Shown here piece by piece: positions 33,770 to 42,285 of a DNA stretch of 64,000 bases; the stretch's first letter is position 1, and each line of letters starts with the position of its first letter. Source of the stretch: Ornithinimicrobium ciconiae (GTDB lineage: Bacteria > Actinomycetota > Actinomycetes > Actinomycetales > Dermatophilaceae); the NCBI RefSeq assembly GCF_007197575.1, contig NZ_CP041616.1, forward strand, positions 2,852,001 to 2,916,000, given 5' to 3'. A program made the position numbers and the translations under genes. Below the pieces are notes generated by a model. It saw only the letters and a program-made list of their open reading frames with translations, did no database searches and was not told the origin of the DNA.

Positions 33770-35521
33770 TCAGCGCCGCCCGACGAACCACCGCCGGATC
33801 GTCTCGATCCGCGTGGTGACCTGCTCGCTGCTGGCGGTGGCCAGCTCGGGGCCTCCGCAGGACCTGCGCAGCTCAGCGTGGACGATGGCGTGCGGCTGGC
33901 CCTTCTTCTGCGCGTAGGCCGAGACGAGCTTGTTGAGCTCCTTGCGGTGCTCGGCCAGCGCCCGGTGTGCCGAGACCTGCTCGGCCGCCTTGCGTCCCCC
34001 ACCGTTGCGGACCTGCTTGCGCTGACGGTCCCGCAGGACGTCGGCCACCTGGTCCGGCTCGAGCAGGCCGGGCAGTCCGAGATAGTCCTCCTCCTCCTGA
34101 CTGCCTGGCAGCGCGCCGAGGCCGAACTGCTCGGCGTCGAAGAGCACGTGGTCGAACAGGGCGTCGGACTCCAGCGCCTCGAAGGAGGCCTGCTCGGAGT
34201 CCAGGGCCTGCTCGGTCGCGTTCGCCTCTGCGACCAGGCTCTCCTCCGGAGTCCAGTCCAGACCGTCCTCGTCGGTGCGCTTCTTGTTGAGGGCGTGGTC
34301 GCGCTGGACCTCCATGGAGGCCGCGTGCCGCAGGATCAGCTCGACGCTGGGCAGGAAGACAGAGGCCGTCTCGCCACGGCGGCGGGCACGGACGAAACGC
34401 CCGATGGCCTGGGCGAAGTAGAGCGGCGTCGAGGTCGAGGTGGCGTAGACACCGACGCACAGGCGCGGCACGTCCACGCCCTCGGAGACCATCCGCACGG
34501 CGACCATCCACCGCGAGTCGCCCTCGGCGAACTTCTCGATGCGGGCGGAGGCTCCCGCGTCGTCGGAGAGCACCACGGTGGGCTTCTCACCGGTGAGCTC
34601 GGCCAGCTGCTTGGCGTAGGTCCGTGCGGACCGCTGGTCGCTGGCGATCACCAGCCCGCCGGCGTCCGGGACTCCGCGCCGGACCTCCGCCAGACGCTTG
34701 TCCGCGGCAGACAGGACCGTGGGGATCCACTCACCGGAGGGGTCCAGTGCCGTGCGCCAGGCCTGCTTGGACAGGTCCTTGGTCAGCTGCTCCCCCAGCT
34801 GGGCCGAGATCTCGTCACCGGCCTTGGTGCGCCACCGCATGCTCCCGCCGTAGGCCAGGAAGAGGACCGGCCGGACGACCCCGTCGCGGAGCGCCTCGGC
34901 GTAGCCGTAGGTGTAGTCCGACTCGGAGCGCAGGATGCCCTCGGTGTCCATGCCGTAGCGCACGAACGGGATGGCTGCCGTGTCGGACCGGAACGGGGTG
35001 CCGGTCAGCGACAGCCGACGGGTGGCCGGCTCGAAGGCCTCCCGGATGGCCTCCCCCCAGCTGAGGGCGTCCCCACCGTGGTGGATCTCGTCGAGGATGA
35101 CGAGGGTCCTGGCTGCCTCGGTGCGGGCCCGGTGCAGCAGCGGCTTGCTGGCCACGCCGGCATACGTCACGGCAACGCCACGGAAGTCTCCCCCGTGGCG
35201 TCCCTGGATGTTGGCAAAGCGGGGATCGATGCTGATGCCCACCTTGGCCGCGGCCTCGGCCCACTGGGTCTTGAGGTGCTCCGTGGGTGCCACGACCGTG
35301 ACCCGCTCGATGATCCCGGCGTCGATGAGCTCGGTCGCCACCTTCAGCGCGAAGGTCGTCTTGCCGGCACCGGGCGTCGCGACCGCGAGGAAGTCACGCG
35401 GCCCGTCTGCGAGGTACTGGTCAAGGGCCGCCTGCTGCCAGGCGCGCAGTTTGCCGGCGGTCCCCCACGCAGCGCGTTCGGGATAGGCGGGGGGAAGGTG
35501 AGAAGCAGCTGAGGTGGACAT
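33770..35521 (-). CDS. DEAD/DEAH-box superfamily II helicase
   Basis: 583-residue helicase. Walker A is ATPGAGKTTFALKVATEL (about residues 48-65), the DEAH-type box is VILDEIHHGGDA, motif III is LTGTPFRSD, motif V is MVSEGVDVPRLCVGVYAT, and motif VI is QAIGRFVRARRRGE. The C-terminal ~180 residues are charged and helical with no recognised domain. It resembles the conserved actinobacterial 'DNA/RNA helicase of superfamily II' group, sometimes compared with XPB. It is not next to recognisable restriction or defence genes. Confidence 0.88.
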   Translation of the reverse strand: MSTSAASHLPPAYPERAAWGTAGKLRAWQQAALDQYLADGPRDFLAVATPGAGKTTFALKVATELIDAGIIERVTVVAPTEHLKTQWAEAAAKVGISIDPRFANIQGRHGGDFRGVAVTYAGVASKPLLHRARTEAARTLVILDEIHHGGDALSWGEAIREAFEPATRRLSLTGTPFRSDTAAIPFVRYGMDTEGILRSESDYTYGYAEALRDGVVRPVLFLAYGGSMRWRTKAGDEISAQLGEQLTKDLSKQAWRTALDPSGEWIPTVLSAADKRLAEVRRGVPDAGGLVIASDQRSARTYAKQLAELTGEKPTVVLSDDAGASARIEKFAEGDSRWMVAVRMVSEGVDVPRLCVGVYATSTSTPLYFAQAIGRFVRARRRGETASVFLPSVELILRHAASMEVQRDHALNKKRTDEDGLDWTPEESLVAEANATEQALDSEQASFEALESDALFDHVLFDAEQFGLGALPGSQEEEDYLGLPGLLEPDQVADVLRDRQRKQVRNGGGRKAAEQVSAHRALAEHRKELNKLVSAYAQKKGQPHAIVHAELRRSCGGPELATASSEQVTTRIETIRRWFVGRR

Positions 35522-35595
35522 CGCGGATCAGGATACGAGTTGCCGGGGACAGTTCAGGACCGGCCCGACAAAGGTGCTGGTCGGCTGCGTGCCGC

Positions 35596-35904
35596 CTACT
35601 CCCCGCCGTCCTGCGGCGCCCGCAAACCCTCGTAGATCTCCTTGCAGGCCGGGCACACCGGGAACTTCTTGGGGTCTCGTCCCGGGACCCAGACCTTGCC
35701 GCAGAGAGCGATCACAGGCTCGCCGGAGAGGGCGCTCTCCATGATCTTCTCCTTGCGCACATAGTGCGAGAAGCGCTCATGGTCACCGGGCTCGCTGAGC
35801 CGGGGGTCGGTGCTGGTGTCCTCCCGCTCGAGCACCGCGGTCTGCGTGGACGGCGCACTCGGGGCCTCCGGGGCATCCAGTGGCTGGGACATCTTCAGTG
35901 GCAT
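35596..35904 (-). CDS. DUF3039 family protein
   Basis: 102-residue actinobacterial protein: HERFSHYVRKEKIMESALSGEPVIALCGKVW, then GRDPKKFPVCPACKEIYEGL. It has three Cys (ALCGK and CPAC), likely a zinc site. ATG 35904 has GAGG 6 bases upstream; ATG 35922 and ATG 35892 are alternatives. It lies upstream of the helicase on the same strand (74-bp gap), and this neighbour pair is common in Actinobacteria. Role unknown. Confidence 0.85.
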   Translation of the reverse strand: MPLKMSQPLDAPEAPSAPSTQTAVLEREDTSTDPRLSEPGDHERFSHYVRKEKIMESALSGEPVIALCGKVWVPGRDPKKFPVCPACKEIYEGLRAPQDGGE

Positions 35905-35978
35905 CGTCGACCTCACAGACATACACCGAGTCTACTGGGCACCCTGCGAGCGAGCCCGTGCCCTCCGGTGCGTCGTCC

Positions 35979-36572
35979 TCAGTTCTGCTCGGGGTCGCTG
36001 GTGTAGTTGGCGACCAACGACAGCGAACTGCGCTGGCGGACCAGCACCTCGCGCCAGAAGTCCGCGGTCTCGTGGAAGGGGTCGCGCGGCTCGCGCTCGA
36101 CGACATACCAGGCGCCCTGGACCAGCTCTGCCTCGAGCTGTCCGGCGCCCCATCCGGCGTAGCCCACAAAGATCCGCAGCCCGGCGAGCTCGGGGACCAC
36201 CACCGGCGGTGGGACGTCGAGGTCGACGAGAGCCAGCCCGCCGAAGAGCATCGAGATGCCCAGCGTCTCGGCCTGCACCGCCTCCCCTCCCGGCACGCTG
36301 ACCAGGCCCATCGCGGAGTCCATCTGGACCGGACCGCCCTGGAAGAGGACCCCTGGTGCGGTCACGTGCGGTTGCCAGTCCGGCAGCACCGCAGCGACCT
36401 CGGCACTCATCGGCTTGTTGAGGGTGACGCCGGTGGCCCCGTCCTCGTCGTGGTGCAGGATCAGCACCACCGAGCGCTCGAAGAACTCGCCGGTCATCGG
36501 GGTCGCCACGAGCAGGTGGCCGGTCAGCGAGCCGGCGTCCTCTGCGGGGGTCCCCTGCTCACCCGCGCTCAC
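35979..36572 (-). CDS. YqgE/AlgH family protein
   Basis: 197-residue DUF179 protein: LTGHLLVATPMTGEFFERSVVLILHHDEDGATGVTLNKP is the full N-terminal signature, and VLFQGGPVQMDSAM and FVGYAGWGAGQLEAELVQGAWYVV follow. The fold is known; the biochemical role is not, although AlgH affects alginate and virulence in Pseudomonas. The start is GTG 36572. It overlaps the VanZ gene by 4 bp, so they are co-translated. Confidence 0.93.
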   Translation of the reverse strand: MSAGEQGTPAEDAGSLTGHLLVATPMTGEFFERSVVLILHHDEDGATGVTLNKPMSAEVAAVLPDWQPHVTAPGVLFQGGPVQMDSAMGLVSVPGGEAVQAETLGISMLFGGLALVDLDVPPPVVVPELAGLRIFVGYAGWGAGQLEAELVQGAWYVVEREPRDPFHETADFWREVLVRQRSSLSLVANYTSDPEQN

Positions 36573-36964
36573 CGCCGGCTCCCGGCCGCGGCCGGGACCG
36601 CGGCGTCGGCGGGTCGGACCGCTGCCGGGCGACGCGCCCGGAGCACGAGCACCAGGGCCACCGCCAGCCCGATCCCCACCACGTCAGCGACCAGGTCCCA
36701 GACGTCGGCGGTGCGCGTGGTGGTGAGCAGGCCCTGCAGCGGCTCGCTGACGACGGCATGCAGGAGTATGCCGAGCACCACCAGCCGGGCGCCGAGCAGG
36801 AACGCCAGGGTCGTGGGCACCCCGAACAGGAGGGCGTGCGCCACCTTGTCCTGGCCCTGGAAGTAGGGCTCCCCCGCCCCCGGCGTCAGCAGATAGAGCC
36901 CCCAGACCTGAGCCGCCAGCAGGGTGAGCAGCAGGAGCCACCCGAGCCCCCGGCATACGGTCAT
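36569..36964 (-). CDS. VanZ-like family membrane protein
   Basis: 131-residue protein with four hydrophobic segments. The family core FQGQDKVAHALLFG and RTADVWDLVADVVGIGLAVALV (D, D, G) is present. VanZ lends teicoplanin resistance in enterococci, but most relatives are of unknown function. ATG 36964 places the first helix (LGWLLLLTLLAAQVWGLYLL) at residue 7. The upstream malic enzyme gene ends 29 bp before it. The C terminus is Arg/Ala/Pro-rich. Confidence 0.85.
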   Translation of the reverse strand: MTVCRGLGWLLLLTLLAAQVWGLYLLTPGAGEPYFQGQDKVAHALLFGVPTTLAFLLGARLVVLGILLHAVVSEPLQGLLTTTRTADVWDLVADVVGIGLAVALVLVLRARRPAAVRPADAAVPAAAGSRR

Positions 36965-36992
36965 CACCGCAGCCGGAGGTGCCCACGCAGCG

Positions 36993-38417
36993 TCAGGAGG
37001 TGGCGTCGACACGCTCTCGGGCGACCTTCTCCACGGCCTGGGCCACGGCCTTACTGACCTTGGGGTTGAACACGCTGGGGATGATGTAGGTCGGGTTGCG
37101 CTCGTCGGCTCCCACCACGTCGGAGAGGGCGATCGCGGCTGCCAGTAGCATCTCGTCGGTGATGTGGTCGCTCTGGGCATCCATCAGCCCGCGGAAGACG
37201 CCGGGGAAGACCAGGACGTTGTTGATCTGGTTGGCGAAGTCGCTGCGCCCGGTGGCCACGACCGTGGCGTGCTCGGCGGCATCGGCGGGATCCACCTCGG
37301 GTGTCGGGTTGGCCATCGCGAAGACGATGGCGTCCGGTCCCATCGTGGCGATGTCGTCGCCGGTGAGGATCCCGCCGGCGGAGACGCCGATGAAGACGTC
37401 CGCACCGACCAGGGCCTCGGTGAGCAATCCACGCAGGCCGCCCTTGTTGGTCTGCGACGCGATCCAGGCCATGTTGGCGTTGTCTCCGCGGGCGATGTCG
37501 GCGCGCTCGGAGTGCAGCACCCCGTGGACGTCGGACACGATGACGTCCGTCGCACCGGCCATGAGCAGCAACCGCAGGATGGCCGAGCCGGCAGCACCGG
37601 CACCGGACAGGACGATCTTGACGTCGGGGAGCTCCTTGTCGACCACCCGCAGCGCGTTGCGCAGGGCCGCCAGGACGACGATGGCGGTGCCGTGCTGGTC
37701 GTCGTGGAAGACCGGGATGTCGAGTTCCTCGCGCAGGCGGCGCTCGATGTAGAAGCAGCGGGGCGCGGAGATGTCCTCCAGGTTGATCCCCGCAAAGCCC
37801 GGGGCGATCGCCTTGACGATGCGCACGATCTCGTCGGCGTCCTTGGTGTCCAGCACGATCGGGAAGGCGTCCACGTCGGCGAACCGCTTGAACAGGGCGG
37901 CCTTGCCCTCCATGACGGGCAAGGCGGCCAGCGGACCGATGTCTCCCATGCCCAGGACCGCGGTGCCGTCGGTGACCACGGCGACGGTGTTGCGCTTGAT
38001 GGTCAGGCGGCGCGCGTCCTCGGGGTTGTCGACGATGGCCTGGCAGACGCGGGCCACGCCGGGGGTGTAGATCATGGACAGGTCGTCACGGTTGCGGATC
38101 GGCTGCTTGGACTCGACGCTGAGCTTGCCGCCCAGGTGCATGAGGAAGGTGCGGTCGCTGACCTTGCCGATCTCGACGCCGGGGACCTTGCGCATCGCCT
38201 CAACGATCTGCGTCGCGTGCGCCTCACCCCAGGTGGCGATGGTGATGTCGGTGCGCAGCCGCTCCGCGCCGGACTCGGCGATGTCGACCGCGGTGACCAT
38301 GCCACCTTCCTTCTCCACTGCGGAGCTGAGCTCACCCACAGCCGTCGCCCGGGCGGGCAGTTCGAGACGGACGGTGATCGAGTTGGAGATGGACGGCGAG
38401 AATCCCATGACGGCCAT
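36993..38417 (-). CDS. NAD(P)-dependent malic enzyme with N-terminal ACT-like domain
   Basis: 474 residues. The first ~85 residues (SITVRLELPARATAVGELSSAVEKEGG...) look like an ACT regulatory domain. The malic domain has IYTPGVARVCQAI, TDGTAVLGMGDIGPLAALPVMEGKA, NLEDISAPRCF and HDDQHGTAIVVLAAL (catalytic Lys/Asp). The NAD domain has IVLSGAGAAGSAILRLL. It decarboxylates malate to pyruvate. ATG 38417 has GGAAC upstream. It is divergent from thioredoxin across 95 bp. The cofactor preference is not certain from sequence. Confidence 0.94.
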   Translation of the reverse strand: MAVMGFSPSISNSITVRLELPARATAVGELSSAVEKEGGMVTAVDIAESGAERLRTDITIATWGEAHATQIVEAMRKVPGVEIGKVSDRTFLMHLGGKLSVESKQPIRNRDDLSMIYTPGVARVCQAIVDNPEDARRLTIKRNTVAVVTDGTAVLGMGDIGPLAALPVMEGKAALFKRFADVDAFPIVLDTKDADEIVRIVKAIAPGFAGINLEDISAPRCFYIERRLREELDIPVFHDDQHGTAIVVLAALRNALRVVDKELPDVKIVLSGAGAAGSAILRLLLMAGATDVIVSDVHGVLHSERADIARGDNANMAWIASQTNKGGLRGLLTEALVGADVFIGVSAGGILTGDDIATMGPDAIVFAMANPTPEVDPADAAEHATVVATGRSDFANQINNVLVFPGVFRGLMDAQSDHITDEMLLAAAIALSDVVGADERNPTYIIPSVFNPKVSKAVAQAVEKVARERVDATS

Positions 38418-38512
38418 TGTTCCGTATGACGGGACCTCCGCGCCCGAGGCCACGGGCGTGTGACCAAGATCGCGGTTGGGAATCCTTGCCCGCCGAGCCT
38501 TGTTACCCCGCC

Positions 38513-38902
38513 ATGAGCACTACCGAACTGACCCGTGAAAACCTGGACCAGACCCTCGCCGACAACGAGATCGTGCTGATCGACTGGTGGGCCGAGTGGT
38601 GCGGACCGTGCCGCGCGTTCGCCCCGGTCTATGAGCAGGTCTCGAAGAAGCACGAGGACGTCGTGTTCGGCAAGATCGACACCGAGGCACAGCAGGAGCT
38701 GGCCGCTGGCGCCCAGATCACCTCGATCCCGACGGTGATGGCGTTCCGGGACGGCATCCTGCTCTTTGCCCAGCCAGGCGTGCTGCCCGCCGCCGGCCTG
38801 GAGAGCCTGATCGGCCAGCTCAAGGAGCTCGACATGGATGAGGTGCGCGCCAAGCTGGCGACGGCCGAGTCGGAGATGGCTGACGACCCCGCTCAGGGCT
38901 GA
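38513..38902 (+). CDS. Thioredoxin with C-terminal extension
   Basis: 129-residue thioredoxin fold. The active site is IDWWAEWCGPCRAFAPVYE with the canonical WCGPC, cis-Pro in ITSIPTVMAFRDG, and then LESLIGQLKELDMDEVRAKLATAESE, a helical extension beyond the usual ~107 residues. There is no signal peptide, so it is cytoplasmic. ATG 38513 starts the conserved region. No thioredoxin reductase is nearby. Confidence 0.93.
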   Translation: MSTTELTRENLDQTLADNEIVLIDWWAEWCGPCRAFAPVYEQVSKKHEDVVFGKIDTEAQQELAAGAQITSIPTVMAFRDGILLFAQPGVLPAAGLESLIGQLKELDMDEVRAKLATAESEMADDPAQG

Positions 38903-38918
38903 GCCTGGGCTGTTTGGC

Positions 38919-38960
38919 TTGACTCAGGTCAAGGACTGTCGGCCGGCGCATCCCTAGGCT
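38919..38960 (+). promoter_or_regulatory. FNR/DNR-type box with class II spacing
   Basis: TTGAC-TCAG-GTCAA at 38919-38932 is a perfect 5-4-5 inverted repeat, the pattern bound by FNR/DNR/NnrR-type CRP-family regulators. A -10 element TAGGCT lies at 38955-38960; its predicted start (38967) puts the box centre at -41.5, the class II activator position. The downstream gene has AAGGAG and ATG 38996. Confidence 0.7.
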
Positions 38961-38995
38961 GGGAGGACCACCCAGCCAACAAGGAGTGTCCCCTG

Positions 38996-39253
38996 ATGAC
39001 TGACCTGTCGACCGCGCTAGAGCTCGCCCCTGTCGTCGAGCGCGTTCATGGCGACAACCACCCCGAGCTCACGCGCGTGCGAGAGCTGACCGAGCAGATC
39101 TCACAGTCAGCCGTTGCCACCGAGACCACGCAGCTGTTCCGTGAGTTGCGCACGATCACGCAGGACTACGCCGTCCCCAGCGATGGCTGCGAGGCCTTCA
39201 CCTCGGTCTACGACTCCTTGCGGGCGGCCGACGCGAGCCACGCCAAGGCATGA
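38996..39253 (+). CDS. Small hemerythrin/RIC-related protein of unknown function
   Basis: 85 residues: VVERVHGDNHPELTRVRELTEQ, then FRELRTITQDYAVPSDGCEAF and TSVYDSLRAADASHAKA. It resembles parts of RIC/YtfE/ScdA iron-sulfur repair proteins (VHGDxHPEL and DYxPPxxACxxxxAxYxxLxxL). The full four-helix His/Glu di-iron ligand set is lacking; only two N-terminal His and one C-terminal His remain. It could be a degenerate or shortened hemerythrin, or a distinct small family. The upstream FNR-type box and downstream cupin suggest oxygen or NO control. Confidence 0.6.
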   Translation: MTDLSTALELAPVVERVHGDNHPELTRVRELTEQISQSAVATETTQLFRELRTITQDYAVPSDGCEAFTSVYDSLRAADASHAKA

Positions 39254-39263
39254 GGGGCACTCG

Positions 39264-39545
39264 ATGAGGAAGACCGTCTCCCTGGCAGAAGGCGCGGTGC
39301 TCGTCACGAAGCGGATGGAAGGCACCGAGGGGAGCGTGTTCCCGCCGCACACGGCCTCGCGTGAATCGGTCCTGGTCGTGATGGAGGGGACCTGCACCAT
39401 CACGTTCGCGGACGCGGTGCACGAACTTCGCGCCGGCGACACGTTCGTGGTCCCGGCGGACGAGGTCCACCACGTTGCGGGCGTCCCAGACTTCGCCGCT
39501 GTCCACGTTATGCCCAAGGACATCCGCTTCAACTTCATCGTGTGA
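39264..39545 (+). CDS. Cupin domain-containing protein
   Basis: 93-residue single-domain cupin: FPPHTASRESVLVVMEGTCTITFADAVHELRAGDTFVVPADEVHHVAGVPDFAAVHVM. The two cupin motifs (PHxxxxE-type and H near DEVHH) give plausible metal ligands. It starts 10 bp after the hemerythrin-related gene, so they form an operon under the FNR-type box. No enzymatic activity can be assigned. Confidence 0.85.
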   Translation: MRKTVSLAEGAVLVTKRMEGTEGSVFPPHTASRESVLVVMEGTCTITFADAVHELRAGDTFVVPADEVHHVAGVPDFAAVHVMPKDIRFNFIV

Positions 39546-39823
39546 GACCATCGTGTGAGACCCACGACGGGGCATCGAGTTCCTGGCTTGCCGGCTAGCC
39601 CAACACGAAAGCCCCTCGGATCGGCGCGGCAGCCCGCTGGTCCCTCTGGGTCCGTCTAGTAAGGCGTGCCTGCCCGCCGTGCCGATCAGGTTCGGGTCAT
39701 CGAAAACGGCGGAGATGTTGTGGCAGACTCGCACTATCGGGTGCTCCTGTTATCTGGTCGATCGGAACTGTCGCAAGTCCCATCGTCCCAGGTCACAGGG
39801 GCATTCGTGCGTTACGACTCGGC
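39546..39823. other. Gene-free gap between cupin gene and integrase remnant
   Basis: 278 bp with no convincing coding region, RNA or attachment site. No copy of the ssrA 3' end is found here, so the left boundary of any integrated element cannot be placed. The base composition is slightly less GC-rich than its surroundings. Confidence 0.5.
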
Positions 39824-40964
39824 TTAGTCACCAATCACATCGGCGGATCGAGGCTGAGCGGTCGCGTGCTGGTACCGCAGCGCCACCGTGACATCGGTAT
39901 GCCCGCCACGGTGCAATAGCTCGGCCAGTGTGGCACCTTGCTCCGCATACTTGCTGAGCCCCGTGTGCCGCAGGTTGTGGAAGTGGAGTCCTGGCCGGCC
40001 AGCATCATCCCTCGCGGCCCTCCAAGCTTTGTCCAGGGCGGTCTGGGAGACCCGGGCTCCGCGGGCGCCTACGAGGACCGGCGCGGTGCGCTCACACGGC
40101 GTGTAGGTCTCGAGGTGTTGCCTCAGCGTGGGCAGCAGCGCGGCAGGAACGGCGACGCTCCTGACGCTGTCCGCCTTCGGCGGTGTGAGCGCGTTGGCTT
40201 TAACGTTCCACTGTCGCCGAATATGGAGGATCGCCCGATCGGGGTCCTCCAGGTGCTCCAAGTCCCGGCGTTGCAGCCCTAGAACCTCCCCGATCCGAAG
40301 CGCGCACCACGCGGCGAGTGGGACGGCGATCCGCAGGTGCTCGGGCATCGCCTCGGTGAGCGCCTTGATTTCCACCGGTGTCGCCACGTCCCCGTGCTCG
40401 TCCTCCGGTCGGACTCGGCGGTGCTTGGCGGCCTGCGGGAAGTCGAAGGCCTGCAGGCCCCCGATCTTGGCCTTGACGGCGGCGTTGATCATTGACCGGA
40501 GGACGATGACGACGTTCGGCGCGACACCATTGACGCGGGCATCCGGGTGTCGTTTCGATGGTCGGCGGGTGAGGGTGGCAAGGTGGTCGGCCACCCGCTC
40601 GGTGGTTAGTTCAGCCATCCGGATGTGTCCTAGTTCGTCGAGCACGTGGTTCTTGAGCACCGAACGGTACGAGACCACCGTTGCCTGGGAACGGGTCGGG
40701 TTGGCCTCCAGCGCGGCCAGCCAAGTGTCGGACCATTCCTTGAGCGTCACTGACTGGGCTTCTGCCCTAGCAACCTCGGCCTTCGGCCGGCGGGACGAAC
40801 CGGCCTCGCGCGGCCTCCCCGCGAGCAATGTCCATGGCGGCGCGGGCGTCTGTCAGGGTGTCGAACATGCCGAGAGCGTGGGTGCGGCCCTCATGGTCGA
40901 TCCTGACCCGGTAGCGATCACGGTACCGAGTGATGCCTCTCGGCAACTTACCGGGTGCGGCCAT
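39824..40964 (-). pseudogene. Tyrosine-type phage integrase, frameshifted
   Basis: The N-terminal part starts at ATG 40964 (MAAPGKLPRGITRYRDRYRV; an AP2-like arm-binding domain, ending RGRFVPPAEGRG). The remainder lies in another frame: TLKEWSDTWLAALEANPTRS (core-binding) and the catalytic domain with ALRIGEVLGLQ (Arg), HNLRHTG (HxxR), GGHTDVTVALRYQHA (His and Tyr). A single 1-nt shift in the CCGCCGGCCGAAGGCC stretch (about 40775-40800) separates them; the first frame stops at 40767. Catalytic residues survive, but a full-length protein would need frameshifting. It lies just downstream of the ssrA 3' end, a common integration site. Confidence 0.85.
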
Positions 40965-41102
40965 GCGTCCTCCACGTGTGCCACTGTTGTTGCAAGGCCC
41001 GTCCAGCCCTGTCATCCAGGTCCAGCATGCCCCGTGACAGCAGTGTGACAGAAATTCTGGCGTCACATGTGTAGACATGTCCAGTCGTGTCCTCGGCGCA
41101 AA

Positions 41103-41138
41103 AACCCCGGACCTGCTTGTTTGCGCAGGTCCGGGGTT
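41103..41138 (-). terminator. Rho-independent terminator of ssrA
   Basis: A 14-bp perfect stem, AACCCCGGACCTGC (41103-41116) with its complement at 41125-41138 and an 8-nt loop. Read on the minus strand the stem is followed by TTTTT. It lies 38 nt past the tmRNA 3' end. Confidence 0.85.
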
Positions 41139-41176
41139 CTTTGTGCCCGAATTGTGTGACGTGCCCACCGCAAAGG

Positions 41177-41539
41177 TGGAGGTGGCGGGAATCGAACCCG
41201 CGTCCGCTGCCGGAAGACCAGGACTTCTCCGGGTGCAGTGCGCTATGGAGTTTCTCGGCCCCAGGGCTCGCGCGCACACGTTCCCTGACAGGCCCAGTTG
41301 AGTAAGAGTCCCACGTGATCCCCCAACATGATCACGCAGCAAGTTTCCTAGCTGATGCCAGACACTGAGGCGGAAACTAACTCAGGCTGACAGACTTCGG
41401 GCTCGCTCAGGCGGCGAGGGCGAAGTCGGTGCGCTTGGAATCGGCACCTATTAGTTTGCAAGGGACATTAACGAGTTGACCTTGCGTTCTCGACCCGCTT
41501 CTCCTGGAGTCGCGTACAACGTCGAAACCGATCACCCCC
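41177..41539 (-). ncRNA. ssrA: tmRNA
   Basis: 363-nt transfer-messenger RNA that rescues stalled ribosomes with SmpB. The 5' end is GGGGGUGAUCGGUUUCGACG and the 3' end is GGGUUCGAUUCCCGCCACCUCC plus A; GGGGGUG pairs with CACCUCC (one G-U) as the 7-bp acceptor stem and the T loop UUCGAUU is intact. CCA is not encoded. The tag frame is at 41445-41407 and encodes ADSKRTDFALAA and stop TGA. The gene lies 1.2 kb from smpB. An integrase remnant borders its 3' end. Confidence 0.96.
41407..41445 (-). other. tmRNA proteolysis-tag reading frame
   Basis: Resume codon GCC (41445-41443) followed by codons for ADSKRTDFALAA and TGA. The ALAA ending is the usual degron for ClpXP-type proteases. Confidence 0.92.
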
Positions 41540-41718
41540 ATGGAGCGGGGGCACGTCACACTGTGCAGTTATCAAGTCTCCGGCAGCGGCGAACCGAGCC
41601 GGAGGGTGCAGCCTACCCGTCCAACGTCGCTCCGGTCCACCGCATTCCCCACCCCCTCGGCCCGCCGCCCTCCCGCGCGTTCCGGACGCCGGCGGGCCCT
41701 GAGGTAAAGTCCCCCGGC

Positions 41719-42201
41719 GTGACCTCCACCAACCAGCTCATGACCCTCCGTATGCTCTCCGGCGCCTTCATCGGCGGCATCGCGATCCTCACGGCGCTCA
41801 TGGTCGTGATCGCCCCGGACATGGTCGTGCCTGAGCCGTGGGTGATCGCGGTCCTGCTCGGACTCGTGGCCGCGGGCGCCGTGCTGTCCCTGGTGCTCGT
41901 GGGGACCCTGCCCGCGGCGCCCCAGGGCGCCACCCTGACCGAGCTGCTTTCCAAGGTGCAGGCGGTGCACATCATGCGCCTGGCCGTGACGGAGGCCCCG
42001 GCCATCATCGCCATCGTGCTGATGTTCCTCGCCGAGGAGCCCTCATGGGTCACCGTCGCGATCGCCGCCGTGCCGACCATCGTGGTCATGCTCGCGCTGG
42101 TGTTCCCGCACGAGGGCGTCCTGCGCCGCTACGAGAAGGCCCTGGACGCCGGCGGTGCGCGCACCCAGTTCACCGACAAGCTGCTGGGCCGCGTCGCCTG
42201 A
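41719..42201 (+). CDS. Hypothetical four-span membrane protein
   Basis: 160 residues from GTG 41719 with four hydrophobic segments: LSGAFIGGIAILTALMVVIA, WVIAVLLGLVAAGAVLSLVL, APAIIAIVLMFLA, and VTVAIAAVPTIVVMLALVF. The C terminus is cytoplasmic and charged. TAAAGT at 41705-41710 is a possible -10 that would leave almost no leader. A longer upstream in-frame start overlaps tmRNA and is unlikely. Function unknown; it is followed by a strong bidirectional hairpin. Confidence 0.8.
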   Translation: MTSTNQLMTLRMLSGAFIGGIAILTALMVVIAPDMVVPEPWVIAVLLGLVAAGAVLSLVLVGTLPAAPQGATLTELLSKVQAVHIMRLAVTEAPAIIAIVLMFLAEEPSWVTVAIAAVPTIVVMLALVFPHEGVLRRYEKALDAGGARTQFTDKLLGRVA

Positions 42202-42224
42202 CAGTCCACCTGACCTGACAGAGG

Positions 42225-42271
42225 CGTATGCCGAGGGGCCGGGTCGCGCAGACCCGGCCCCTCGGCATACG
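42225..42271. terminator. 21-bp stem hairpin between convergent genes
   Basis: CGTATGCCGAGGGGCCGGG, then TC (42225-42245), is exactly complementary to 42251-42271, with the 5-nt loop GCGCA. It separates the membrane-protein gene (plus) from the CBS gene (minus) and so probably terminates both. Confidence 0.8.
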
Positions 42272-42285
42272 GCGGGGTGGGCCTC

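Noticed and set aside
33770..35904. Defence island around the superfamily II helicase
   Set aside because: The helicase, DUF3039, AlgH and VanZ neighbours are common actinobacterial housekeeping context. No nuclease, methylase or toxin partner is adjacent.
39546..39823. Second attachment site (copy of the ssrA 3' end)
   Set aside because: I looked for the T-arm sequence GGTGGCGGGAATCGAACCCG or close variants in this interval and did not find it.
41177..41301. Plus-strand open frames overlapping tmRNA
   Set aside because: They are the antisense of the tmRNA 3' tRNA-like domain and its terminator.
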